Source: Clostridia bacterium (lineage in GTDB: Bacteria; Bacillota_A; Clostridia; Christensenellales; Aristaeellaceae). Taken from it: 12,238 nucleotides of DNA. Both the position numbers and the translations under genes were made by a program. Position 1 is the stretch's first letter. Each line of letters begins with the position of its first letter. Positions 1 to 7,728 of this stretch are shown here, piece after piece. The stretch covers positions 1-12,238 of the forward strand of contig JAFWQM010000181.1 of NCBI GenBank assembly GCA_017509065.1, given 5' to 3'. The notes below the pieces were generated by a model. That model did no database searches. It saw only the letters and a program-made list of their open reading frames with translations, and was not told the origin of the DNA.

Positions 1-9
1 CTGCCGCCC

Positions 10-58
10 GGCCTCCGCTAAAAACAATCCACCGGATTGTTTTTCGAGCGCTTCGGCC
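10..58. repeat. Hairpin-forming inverted repeat
   Basis: A perfect 11-bp inverted repeat (20-30 against 34-44, AAAAACAATCC / GGATTGTTTTT) has a 3-nt loop. Shorter pairing blocks lie further out: CGCT 16-19 with AGCG 47-50, and GGCC 10-13 with GGCC 55-58. The core has an A-tract on one side and a T-tract on the other, so it could terminate transcription in either direction. It directly abuts the dispersed repeat that starts at 60. The segment may be part of a composite genomic repeat. Nothing in 1-59 looks like a gene. Confidence 0.6.
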
Positions 59-59
59 C

Positions 60-141
60 CAGTATTCCTGCGGTTTCGTTTCTTGTCTGGAACGATTTCT
101 CATCCCGCATCTGAATTCACGATTCAATTGGGCGAGCAATA
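60..141 (+). repeat. Right half of a dispersed palindromic repeat (left copy)
   Basis: Positions 60-114 match 12184-12238 in the same orientation with a single mismatch (T81 against C12205), that is 54 of 55 bases. The following 27 bases (114-140) are the inverted complement of 12104-12130 with three mismatches, ending GGGCGAGCAAT. The segment is therefore the right half and right terminal arm of an element whose left arm is visible in the other copy. Upstream of 60 the similarity stops and a different hairpin (10-58) takes over, so this copy is truncated or recombined. No transposase is present. It lies downstream of the minus-strand Ig-repeat gene, outside coding sequence. Confidence 0.75.
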
Positions 142-179
142 TATGAGTTTGGAATCAATATTACGGCTGCAGCTATTAA

Positions 180-208
180 TATGAAAAGCGCCGCCCGAAG
201 GCGGCGCT
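180..208 (-). terminator. Intrinsic terminator with UUCG loop, for the Ig-repeat gene
   Basis: Positions 187-195 and 200-208 form a perfect 9-bp G+C-rich stem around CGAA. Read on the minus strand this is a C(UUCG)G tetraloop, an unusually stable RNA loop, and the stem is followed on that strand by TTTTCAT. It lies 134 bp past the stop codon of the minus-strand gene at 342. The plus strand also has a T-rich stretch after the stem (214-222), so weak bidirectional function is possible. Confidence 0.7.
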
Positions 209-341
209 GCATTGATTTTTCTTCTTCTGAATCCCATATAATTCGTATATCCCTTCCATGCTGACGCTGTCCCAATCCGGTCAGCTTTATCAGCATGCGA
301 AATCTGTCACGAAGCTGTGTGGGAGCAGAAATCAAACAGGA

Positions 342-3300
342 TCATGTCACGGTGAGGGTAACGATGGCGGTAGTAACAGTTCCGACGCTGTTTTTCAGCA
401 CGCACTTGTACTTGTAGCCGTTAAGCTGCGCAGTGGCTATGATCATAATAGAATTCTGGTCGCCGTTCGTCGTGACCGGTTTCCAGGTCGTTTCACCCGG
501 TTTGAGGTAGTACCACTGATAGCTGTCGGTGTTGGAGGCTATCACCGTGAATCCGGCTTTACTGCCTGCTTTTACTGTGACACTGGCGGGCTGGGATTGG
601 ATGGCGGGCAGTTTCAGTACGGTCAAAGTCACGATTCCTGAATAGACAGTTCCATACCCGTTCTGGACTCTGCAGCGGTACTGATAGCCATTGTGCCGTG
701 CGGCGGCGGTGAAGCTCAAGGTCGCGGACGTGCCGTTATTCGATACAGGAATCCACTCTTCATCGGGAGTCTTGCGGTAGAACCATTTATAGCTTGTCGC
801 GTTTGTGGCTGTTATCTTGAAGGTGGCTGTTTTCCCTTCGATCACTTTCACGCTATTAGGCTGGGTTGTGATGACTGGGATGTAAACCACGGTCAGTGTG
901 ACGGTCTTCGTGTAAACGGAGCCGGCGCTGTTCCACACCTGACAGCGGTACTGGAAACGGTTGTGCCGCTTCTCCACAGTCAATGTATAGGTTGCGGAGG
1001 TGCCGTTGTTCTTCACCTTTGTCCAGGTTCCGACGGCAGGATCACGATAGTACCATTGATAGCCCGTCGCTTTGTCAGCCTTCACCTTAAAGGTCGCCTT
1101 CTGTCCTATGTTCACAGAAACGTTGGTCGGCTGTTCTGTAATAACGGGTTTCTGCTTTACAGTCAGCGTAACGATGTTGGTATAAACAGTGCCAATGTTG
1201 TTCGTCAGCTTGCAGCGGTACTGATAGCCGTTATGCCTGGCTTCCGTGGTCAGGGAATAAGTGGCGGAAGTGCCGAGATTCCGCACCGCTACCCAATTGT
1301 CAGCAGAAGAAACGCGATAATACCATTGATGGCTGACAGTGCCGCTGGACTTGACTGTAAACGTGGCTTTCTCGCCTGCGTTTACGGTAACGTCAGTGGG
1401 CTGCTGGGTGATGATGGGCTTGCACTGCACCGTCAGTTTAACGACGTTCGTATAGACATAGCCCACACTGTTCTGCAGCAGGCAGCGATACTCGTAATTG
1501 TTATGCCGCGGCTCTGTCACCAGCCTATAGGTACTGGAGGTGCCGTTCTTTGACACGGCGGTCCAAGCTGCTGTAGAGGACTTGCGGTAGTACCACTGAT
1601 AGGTGTCCGTGTTGCTGGACACGACTTTGAAAACAGCTGTTTCGCCTTGTTTCACGGTCACATTTTCCGGCTGCTTCGAGATGACGGGAATAACCTTCAC
1701 CCTCAGGGTAACAATGTTGGAATAGACAGCGCCTATGTTGTTCTTCACCAGGCAGCGGAACTGATAGCCGTCATGGTAAGGCTCTGTCATCATGGTATAG
1801 GTTCTATCGGTAGCGGAGGTGCCGATGACCGACCAGACGTCGCTGCTGGAGGTACGGTAATACCATTGATAGGAATTCGCGTATTTTGCGGTGACGCTGA
1901 ACGTGGCCAGATCACCGGCATTCACCGTTACATTGACGGGCTGAACCGTAATTTCAGGTTTGCGGTTCAGTGTCAGCGTGGCAATTTCCGAATAAACGGA
2001 GCCGATTTCGTTTCCCAGCAGGCAGCAATACTGATAGCCGTCGTGTCGGGCTGCCGTCGTCAAGGTATACGCGGCGGAGGTGCCGTTGTTGAGGACTTCT
2101 CTCCAAGCTCCGGCAGCAGAAGTGCGGTAGAACCACTGGTAGGTGTCAGCATTGATGGCTTCCACTCTGAAGGTGACTGTAGCGCCTTCGTTCGCTACGA
2201 TGTCAACGGGCTGGGTCGTGATGACAGGCTTGAAATCAACCGTCAGCGTCGCGACGTCAGAGAGGGTGGAGTCGCAGCTGTTGCTTGCTTCGCAGCAGTA
2301 CTGGTAGCCGTTGTGCTGAGCTTCCGCTATGAAGGAATAGGTGGTATCAGTGGCACCCTCAATAATATTCCATCTTGCGGTCAGGGACGTGCGGTAATAC
2401 CACTGATAGGTGTCCGCATCGTCGGAAGCGACCGTGAATGCGGCCAACTCGCCTTCGGTCACTCTGATGCTGACAGGCTGCACAGTGTATGTCGGCTTGG
2501 AGATAACCGTCAGGGCGGCAATATCAGAATCAGTATAAGTGCCTTCGTCGTTGGTCACCCTGCAGAAGTACTGATTTCCGTTGTGCCAGGGCTGCGCGGT
2601 GAAACTTAAGACGTTGGTAGTGCCGTTTTCGGTTACTGTTACCCAGTCGATGCCGTCAACGGTTAAGCAGAACCACTGATAAGTGTAGTCGTCGTCCGCT
2701 TCAACCGAAAAGGCGGCCGTGGTTCCGGCGTTTACTGTAACGTCTTCAGGCTGCTTGGTGATCACAGGCGCTGCTGCGGGTTCTTCATCCAGAAGCACAA
2801 AGGGAATACCGTAGTCCTCAGCGTATTCGTGCGCTGTCGAACCATCGTAGCAATAAATGGTCAGATTGTTGCAGTAGGAAAAAACGTTATCACCGAAGAT
2901 GACTCCGTTATCGGGAATGGTTATTTTCTTCAGACTGTAGCATTTGTAGAAAGCGCGGTCATCGATTTCGGTCACGCTGTCCGGAATGGTGATTACAGTC
3001 AGCCCGGAGCAGTTCGTGAATGCAGAGCTCAGAATGGTGGTCACGCCGTCCGGGATCGTGATGTTTTTCAGGCCGCTGCAATAAGCGAAAGCTTCGCTGC
3101 CGATGGTGGTCACGCTGTCCGCGATGGTGGCTGTTGTCAGGTTGCTCGAGGCGGAGAAAGCTTCATCGCCGATATTTGTCACGCCGTCCTCGATCATGAC
3201 GGACTTAATGGCTTTGCCCCACGGAGCGTCCTCACCGACGAAAGAATCCATTTCACCGGCGCCGGAAATGGTCAGCGCACCTCCATCGGTAAGCTTCCAT

Positions 3301-3404
3301 TTCACGTTTTCGCCGCAATACCCGCTTGTATCGGCGTACGCCAGCAGCGGCGTCACCGCTGCAAAGAGTGCCGCAACAAGCAGAATCAGAAACCGTTTTC
3401 TCAT
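342..3404 (-). CDS. Secreted BspA-like LRR protein with nine Ig-like repeats
   Basis: A predicted exported protein of 1020 residues, probably acting at or outside the cell surface in adhesion or ligand binding; the ligand is unknown. The start at 3404 follows a strong ribosome binding site (TAAGGAGG, 3413-3420). A longer in-frame start at 3443 lacks one. Residues 1-24 are a signal peptide: MRKR, a hydrophobic core, and likely cleavage after AYA. Residues about 25-205 begin with a G-G-A-L-T-I-S-G-A-G type segment and then carry BspA-type leucine-rich repeats of the form 'ITIPDSVTEIDDRAFYKC'. After a short EEPAAAP linker, nine Ig-like repeats of about 90 residues run from 213 to the C terminus. 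Each has a QP..V.V..G motif, a YQW(Y/F)YR motif and a final YQYRC-like strand. No LPxTG motif, SLH domain or C-terminal membrane segment is present, so any surface attachment is unexplained. The gene stands alone, divergent from guaB, with its own promoter and terminator. Confidence 0.88.
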   Translation of the reverse strand: MRKRFLILLVAALFAAVTPLLAYADTSGYCGENVKWKLTDGGALTISGAGEMDSFVGEDAPWGKAIKSVMIEDGVTNIGDEAFSASSNLTTATIADSVTTIGSEAFAYCSGLKNITIPDGVTTILSSAFTNCSGLTVITIPDSVTEIDDRAFYKCYSLKKITIPDNGVIFGDNVFSYCNNLTIYCYDGSTAHEYAEDYGIPFVLLDEEPAAAPVITKQPEDVTVNAGTTAAFSVEADDDYTYQWFCLTVDGIDWVTVTENGTTNVLSFTAQPWHNGNQYFCRVTNDEGTYTDSDIAALTVISKPTYTVQPVSIRVTEGELAAFTVASDDADTYQWYYRTSLTARWNIIEGATDTTYSFIAEAQHNGYQYCCEASNSCDSTLSDVATLTVDFKPVITTQPVDIVANEGATVTFRVEAINADTYQWFYRTSAAGAWREVLNNGTSAAYTLTTAARHDGYQYCCLLGNEIGSVYSEIATLTLNRKPEITVQPVNVTVNAGDLATFSVTAKYANSYQWYYRTSSSDVWSVIGTSATDRTYTMMTEPYHDGYQFRCLVKNNIGAVYSNIVTLRVKVIPVISKQPENVTVKQGETAVFKVVSSNTDTYQWYYRKSSTAAWTAVSKNGTSSTYRLVTEPRHNNYEYRCLLQNSVGYVYTNVVKLTVQCKPIITQQPTDVTVNAGEKATFTVKSSGTVSHQWYYRVSSADNWVAVRNLGTSATYSLTTEARHNGYQYRCKLTNNIGTVYTNIVTLTVKQKPVITEQPTNVSVNIGQKATFKVKADKATGYQWYYRDPAVGTWTKVKNNGTSATYTLTVEKRHNRFQYRCQVWNSAGSVYTKTVTLTVVYIPVITTQPNSVKVIEGKTATFKITATNATSYKWFYRKTPDEEWIPVSNNGTSATLSFTAAARHNGYQYRCRVQNGYGTVYSGIVTLTVLKLPAIQSQPASVTVKAGSKAGFTVIASNTDSYQWYYLKPGETTWKPVTTNGDQNSIMIIATAQLNGYKYKCVLKNSVGTVTTAIVTLTVT
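345..2768 (-). repeat. Nine tandem 270-bp units encoding Ig-like domains
   Basis: The codon before the F-strand cysteine region recurs at plus-strand positions 408, 678, 948, 1218, 1488, 1758, 2028, 2298 and 2568, exactly 270 bp apart each time. The units have diverged in sequence but kept total length. Repeat 2 shows a one-residue gain before its YQW motif balanced by a one-residue loss after it. This fits old tandem duplication of one domain with strong selection on length. Confidence 0.9.
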
Positions 3405-3431
3405 AAATTGTTCCTCCTTATTGAAAAGTTG

Positions 3432-3457
3432 ATGGAAAATCATGCCCGCTTTTCCAT
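3432..3457. promoter_or_regulatory. 8-bp inverted repeat at the predicted transcript start
   Basis: ATGGAAAA (3432-3439) and TTTTCCAT (3450-3457) are perfect inverted repeats separated by 10 bp. They sit just downstream of the minus-strand -10 box, covering the expected transcript start and early leader of the Ig-repeat gene. The repeat could be an operator or a leader hairpin. No regulator is identified. Confidence 0.35.
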
Positions 3458-3460
3458 GTT

Positions 3461-3489
3461 ATTATAGCACACCGGCATTTTGAAAACAA
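3461..3489 (-). promoter_or_regulatory. Promoter of the LRR/Ig-repeat gene
   Basis: On the minus strand TTGTTT (3489-3484) is followed after 17 bp by a perfect TATAAT (3466-3461), preceded by TGC as in an extended -10 promoter. The predicted transcript start near 3454 gives a leader of about 50 nt before the strong ribosome binding site at 3413-3420. Confidence 0.65.
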
Positions 3490-3589
3490 TAAAGACGGGA
3501 ATGGAAAGTCCTTACGATTGGATAAAAAAAGTGTTACAAGAGTGAAAAGACAAAGCCGCACGATCTTATCGCGCATGTCGTGAACAGCA

Positions 3590-3609
3590 CGAAAATTGCC
3601 GAATTTTCG
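3590..3609. promoter_or_regulatory. Palindrome directly upstream of the guaB -35 box
   Basis: CGAAAATT (3590-3597) and AATTTTCG (3602-3609) form a perfect 8-bp inverted repeat with a 4-bp spacer GCCG, ending one base before the -35 hexamer. The position suits an operator or activator site. Part of it (GCCGAATTTT) loosely resembles the Bacillus PurR box core, but only one imperfect copy is seen, so the regulator is unknown. Confidence 0.4.
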
Positions 3610-3610
3610 A

Positions 3611-5133
<1,523 letters not shown>

Positions 5134-5174
5134 GGTTTTAGACTCTTATAAGCAAAAGCATTCGCAAAATGGCA

Positions 5175-5218
5175 CCCCCCCAAAACCCTTATGGCTTTCT
5201 CGGAAGGGGGTCTGGGGG
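5175..5218. repeat. C-run/G-run hairpin in the guaB downstream region
   Basis: The 255 bp between guaB and the next gene hold no coding sequence I can support. In its first part, CCCTT (5186-5190) pairs with AAGGG (5204-5208), and a run of seven C (5175-5181) can pair with GGGGG (5214-5218). The hairpin has no T-tract after it, so it is not a standard terminator. It could be a remnant of a dispersed repeat. Confidence 0.4.
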
Positions 5219-5247
5219 AAACCTCATCCGGTTAATACTGCTTAACG

Positions 5248-5299
5248 GCATAGCTGGTTCAGCTCATCCGCATAGGATGGCTTGGCGGCTATGCTTTTT
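5248..5299 (+). terminator. Intrinsic terminator downstream of guaB
   Basis: GCATAGC (5248-5254) pairs with GCTATGC (5288-5294). A second helix inside it joins CATCC to GGATG around GCATA. TTTTT (5295-5299) follows the outer stem at once. This is a long two-part hairpin with a T-tract, 114 bp after the guaB stop, and the likely end of its transcript. Confidence 0.65.
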
Positions 5300-5330
5300 G
5301 ATATGTGTCAAAAACAGTTACAGGCAAACA

Positions 5331-5341
5331 TGGTATATACT
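5331..5341 (+). promoter_or_regulatory. Possible extended -10 promoter for the HTH-ParB gene
   Basis: TGGTATATACT contains TG-N-TATATA, an extended -10 arrangement about 50 bp before the start codon and downstream of the guaB terminator. No convincing -35 hexamer is found at 16-18 bp. The site is suggested mainly because the gene needs its own promoter. Confidence 0.35.
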
Positions 5342-5388
5342 TTGGAGCAGCAATATAGTAACATCTTTTCTGAAAGGAGGACGGGAAC

Positions 5389-6135
5389 ATGGGGTATCGA
5401 AATGCGCAGGAGATTTTCCCGGAAGGTCTTCTGAAACAGATTCAGCGATATGTATCCGGCGAAACCATTTATGTGCCTGCCCGGGACGAGAGAAAAGCCT
5501 GGGGAGAAACATCCGGATATCAGCAGTATGTCCGGGAAAGAAACGAAAAGATCCGTTCGGACTTTTCGGGCGGGAAAACCATTGAGAATCTGATGGAGAA
5601 ATACGCGCTCTCCTATGATTCCATCAAAAGAATCGTGTATAACAGGAAGGAGATTGCTATGCTAAAATACAGCGCGACGCTGTCATCCGCAAAGGCGTAT
5701 GCGGAAGCGGGAAAACTGGACGTCTGGATCCATCTGTATCTGAACGAGGATGGACGGAACATTCCTTTTTCCGACGGCCTGAAACTGTTTGACCGGTACT
5801 ATTTCAGTCCGGCCCTGTTCCCGATCAGCCTGTTCAAAAGATGCGCCGGGCCTGAACCGGAAATGAAATACCAAATTGATCCGGATTGGTGGGCGTATCG
5901 GGTGAAGGAGCTGGAAAAGGCGATTCAGACAGACCCTGATATGCCGCCGTTCATGGTCCATTATATGGATGGCGAATTTGAACTGAACGACGGGAATCAC
6001 CGCCATAAAGCATATGAAAACCTGGGCATTGAAAACGCCTGGGTGATCGTCTGGATCACGGAAAAAGAAGAGATGGACGATTTCATGACAAAGTATGGGG
6101 AATATGTCAAAGACTGCAAGGTGATTCGCAGATAA
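5389..6135 (+). CDS. CD3324/Mor-like HTH protein fused to a ParB/Srx-like domain
   Basis: A 248-residue cytoplasmic protein of two parts. Residues 1-88 (G-Y-R-N-A-Q-E-I-F-P, then GETIYVPARDERKAWGE, then a helix-turn-helix at about 64-86 ending KRIVYNRK) look like a complete CD3324-type protein, a small Clostridia family related to Mor transcription activators. Residues 91-248 form a separate domain with the motif ELNDGNHRHKAY; Asp201-Gly202-Asn203-His204-Arg205 resembles the nucleotide-binding DGxHR motif of ParB/sulfiredoxin folds. The start at 5389 has AAAGGAGG 8 nt upstream. A second strong ribosome binding site lies at the domain junction (5644-5652), so the C-terminal part may also be made alone. 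The gene stands alone between two terminators. Domain assignments are from memory of the families. Function is unknown; a DNA-binding regulator or nucleotide-dependent enzyme are both open. Confidence 0.75.
   Translation: MGYRNAQEIFPEGLLKQIQRYVSGETIYVPARDERKAWGETSGYQQYVRERNEKIRSDFSGGKTIENLMEKYALSYDSIKRIVYNRKEIAMLKYSATLSSAKAYAEAGKLDVWIHLYLNEDGRNIPFSDGLKLFDRYYFSPALFPISLFKRCAGPEPEMKYQIDPDWWAYRVKELEKAIQTDPDMPPFMVHYMDGEFELNDGNHRHKAYENLGIENAWVIVWITEKEEMDDFMTKYGEYVKDCKVIRR
5644..5661 (+). promoter_or_regulatory. Internal ribosome binding site and in-frame ATG
   Basis: AGGAAGGAG (5644-5652) is followed after 6 nt by an in-frame ATG (5659-5661), codon 91 of the surrounding gene. The ATG starts MLKYSATLSSAKAYAEAG, exactly where the second domain begins. 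Initiation here would give a 158-residue protein lacking the DNA-binding part. Confidence 0.6.
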
Positions 6136-6139
6136 AGAA

Positions 6140-6171
6140 ACGGGGGCGCAATGAAGCTCCCGTCTTTTCTT
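6140..6171 (+). terminator. Intrinsic terminator of the HTH-ParB gene
   Basis: ACGGGGGC (6140-6147) pairs with GCTCCCGT (6156-6163) over 8 bp including one G-U pair, with an 8-nt loop. CTTTTCTT follows. It lies 5 bp after the stop codon. Confidence 0.8.
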
Positions 6172-6252
6172 GTGTCCGCCAAATTTGGCAATTATTTCTT
6201 CATCATTTTGTTTGCTATATTTAGTGGAATTGTAAACTTTTCGCTCAAGATA

Positions 6253-6281
6253 TTGAAAGATTGCTGATTTTATATTATAAT
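6253..6281 (+). promoter_or_regulatory. Promoter of the SH3b/PG-binding gene
   Basis: TTGAAA (6253-6258), a 17-bp spacer and TATAAT (6276-6281) make a near-consensus housekeeping promoter in an A+T-rich stretch, 43 bp before the start codon. Confidence 0.78.
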
Positions 6282-6323
6282 ATACCTGCTTCAAGAAAAC
6301 AAAGGAAGTGCAGGTGAAACAAA

Positions 6324-7592
6324 ATGACGAAGCTTATCAACAGAAGCGTTGCCCTGATGCTGGCAATCGCTCTGCTCATCAGTATGATCCCCGAAGCGGT
6401 TGCGGCCTCCTATACCGGAACAATCAATGAAGATAAGGTGTTTTTCCGGCTCAGGCCCAACACAAATTCCAGCTATCATTATCAGCTCAAAAAGGGCACC
6501 AAGGTCACCGTAACCGGCACCAGCGGGAATTTCTACGCTGTGACCTATAACGGCGATAAAGGGTACGTGATGAAGAAATTCGTCACGCTGCCCAATTCCG
6601 CCCTGAAAGCCCTGAACGGAACCACGGACGCCTCCGGCAGCAGCAGCAAGTACGCATCCGCAAAATCGATTTCCGCCCTCGGCAATCCCCCGGATTACAC
6701 CCAGAAAGGCTCCTCCGGCGACAGCGTGGAAAAGCTTCAGCAGGCGCTGAAAATCAAGGGTTACTTTAACGGCACCGTGGACGGCAAATACGGCGACATC
6801 ACCGTCGCTGCCGTGAAAGCCTATCAGAAGGCCAACGGCCTGACCCAGACCGGCAAGGCGGATTACGCCACCATCATGAAGCTGTTCGGCCGGGTGCTCT
6901 ATACCACCGTAGCCAACGATCCCCAGATGAAGGGCATCACCAAGATTTCCCAGATCGAAGTGCCCGCCACCACTGAAAAGGGAAACAGCGGAAAGAACGT
7001 GGTAGCCCTGCAGCAAGCGCTGAAAATCAAAGGATATTATAAGCCCGCGATCGACGGCAAATATGGCGACCAGACCGTGAAAGCCGTGAAAGCATTCCAG
7101 AAAGCCAAAGGGCTCACCCAGGACGGCAAGGCCGGCAACGACACCATCAAAGCGCTCTTCGGCAAAAACGCTTCCAATTATACATATGTCACCGAACGGC
7201 TGGATTGGTTCAGCAAGGGCGTGAACGTATTCACCGGTCAGTGCGTATACACTATTAAGGACGTAAACACCGGCAAGACCTTCCGAGCCCGCCGCCGCTT
7301 CGGCAGCAACCACCTGGACAGCGAGCCGCTGACCGCGTCCGATACCGCCACCCTGAAATCGATTTACGGCGGGGAATGGAGCTGGAACCGACGGGCGATC
7401 CTGGTGCTGTACAACGGCCATGTGTACGCCGCCTCCATGAATGGCATGCCCCACGGCACATCCACCATCACCAACAACAACTTCGATGGCCACTTCTGCA
7501 TCCACTTCTACAAGAGCCGTACCCACGAAACCAACCGCGTGGACGAAGCGCACCAGAACTGCGTTGCCCGCGCGATGAGCGCGACATGGTAA
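6324..7592 (+). CDS. Secreted SH3b and double PG-binding protein with unassigned C-terminal domain
   Basis: A 422-residue exported protein that probably binds, and may modify, peptidoglycan. Residues 1-28 are a signal peptide with likely cleavage after AVAA. Residues about 31-90 form a bacterial SH3-like domain (V-F-F-R-L-R-P-N-T-N-S, G-Y-V-M-K-K-F). Two PG_binding_1 domains follow at about 128-188 and 219-280, both with LQQALKIKGY, DGKYGD and GLTQxGKA. Residues 288-422 are a separate domain with IYGGEWSWNRR, then His377-Gly378 and His390-Phe391-Cys392-Ile393-His394, then RTHETNRVD. I recognise this domain as recurring in Clostridia secreted proteins but know no established function. A Cys/His-based catalytic role is inference. 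The start at 6324 follows AGGTGA with 6 nt spacing. It has its own promoter and a strong terminator. Confidence 0.85.
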   Translation: MTKLINRSVALMLAIALLISMIPEAVAASYTGTINEDKVFFRLRPNTNSSYHYQLKKGTKVTVTGTSGNFYAVTYNGDKGYVMKKFVTLPNSALKALNGTTDASGSSSKYASAKSISALGNPPDYTQKGSSGDSVEKLQQALKIKGYFNGTVDGKYGDITVAAVKAYQKANGLTQTGKADYATIMKLFGRVLYTTVANDPQMKGITKISQIEVPATTEKGNSGKNVVALQQALKIKGYYKPAIDGKYGDQTVKAVKAFQKAKGLTQDGKAGNDTIKALFGKNASNYTYVTERLDWFSKGVNVFTGQCVYTIKDVNTGKTFRARRRFGSNHLDSEPLTASDTATLKSIYGGEWSWNRRAILVLYNGHVYAASMNGMPHGTSTITNNNFDGHFCIHFYKSRTHETNRVDEAHQNCVARAMSATW

Positions 7593-7611
7593 GAATCCTA
7601 AGAACCTTTTC

Positions 7612-7649
7612 AAGAACCTTCGGCTCACCAAGGCCGTTGGTTCTTTTTT
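7612..7649 (+). terminator. Intrinsic terminator of the PG-binding gene
   Basis: AAGAACC (7612-7618) pairs with GGTTCTT (7639-7645). After a TT/TT mismatch, CGGC (7621-7624) pairs with GCCG (7633-7636). The outer stem runs straight into a T6 tract (7644-7649). A second AAGAACCTT at 7600-7608 could pair alternatively with the same right arm. Confidence 0.85.
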
Positions 7650-7662
7650 GATATGGTTTTTC

Positions 7663-7691
7663 TTGCAATCATGGATAAATGAAAGTATAAT
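7663..7691 (+). promoter_or_regulatory. Promoter of the helicase operon
   Basis: TTGCAA (7663-7668), a 17-bp spacer and a perfect TATAAT (7686-7691) lie between the preceding terminator and the helicase start. The predicted transcript start near 7698 gives a leader of about 30 nt. No further promoter is evident between the three downstream genes. Confidence 0.78.
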
Positions 7692-7728
7692 AATACTGTA
7701 ACGCTATGAATGAAACGAGGTGAACGCC

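Noticed and set aside
117..335. Small minus-strand reading frame of 72 codons with a hydrophobic segment
   Set aside because: It runs through the UUCG terminator hairpin and ends inside the dispersed repeat, and no good ribosome binding site precedes it. The hydrophobic stretch is probably a by-product of the sequence.
693..2609. Two long plus-strand reading frames (693-1553 and 1647-2609) opposite the Ig-repeat gene
   Set aside because: They are antisense to a well-supported repeat protein, mirror its period, and have no ribosome binding site or recognisable domain.
345..2768. Regular repeats as a CRISPR array
   Set aside because: The period is 270 bp and the repeats encode conserved Ig-like domains in one open frame, with no identical short repeats and unique spacers.
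3405..3443. Longer N-terminal start for the LRR/Ig protein at 3443
   Set aside because: It would put 13 extra residues before a clear signal peptide and lacks a ribosome binding site, whereas the start at 3404 has TAAGGAGG.
6291..7631. 446-codon minus-strand reading frame opposite the PG-binding protein gene
   Set aside because: It crosses the promoter and terminator of the real gene, and its translation is low in recognisable features.
7706..7723. Five-codon frame ATGAATGAAACGAGGTGA in the helicase leader, possibly a coupling peptide
   Set aside because: No ribosome binding site precedes it, and it lies only about 8 nt from the predicted transcript start. Its overlap with the helicase ribosome binding site can be chance.
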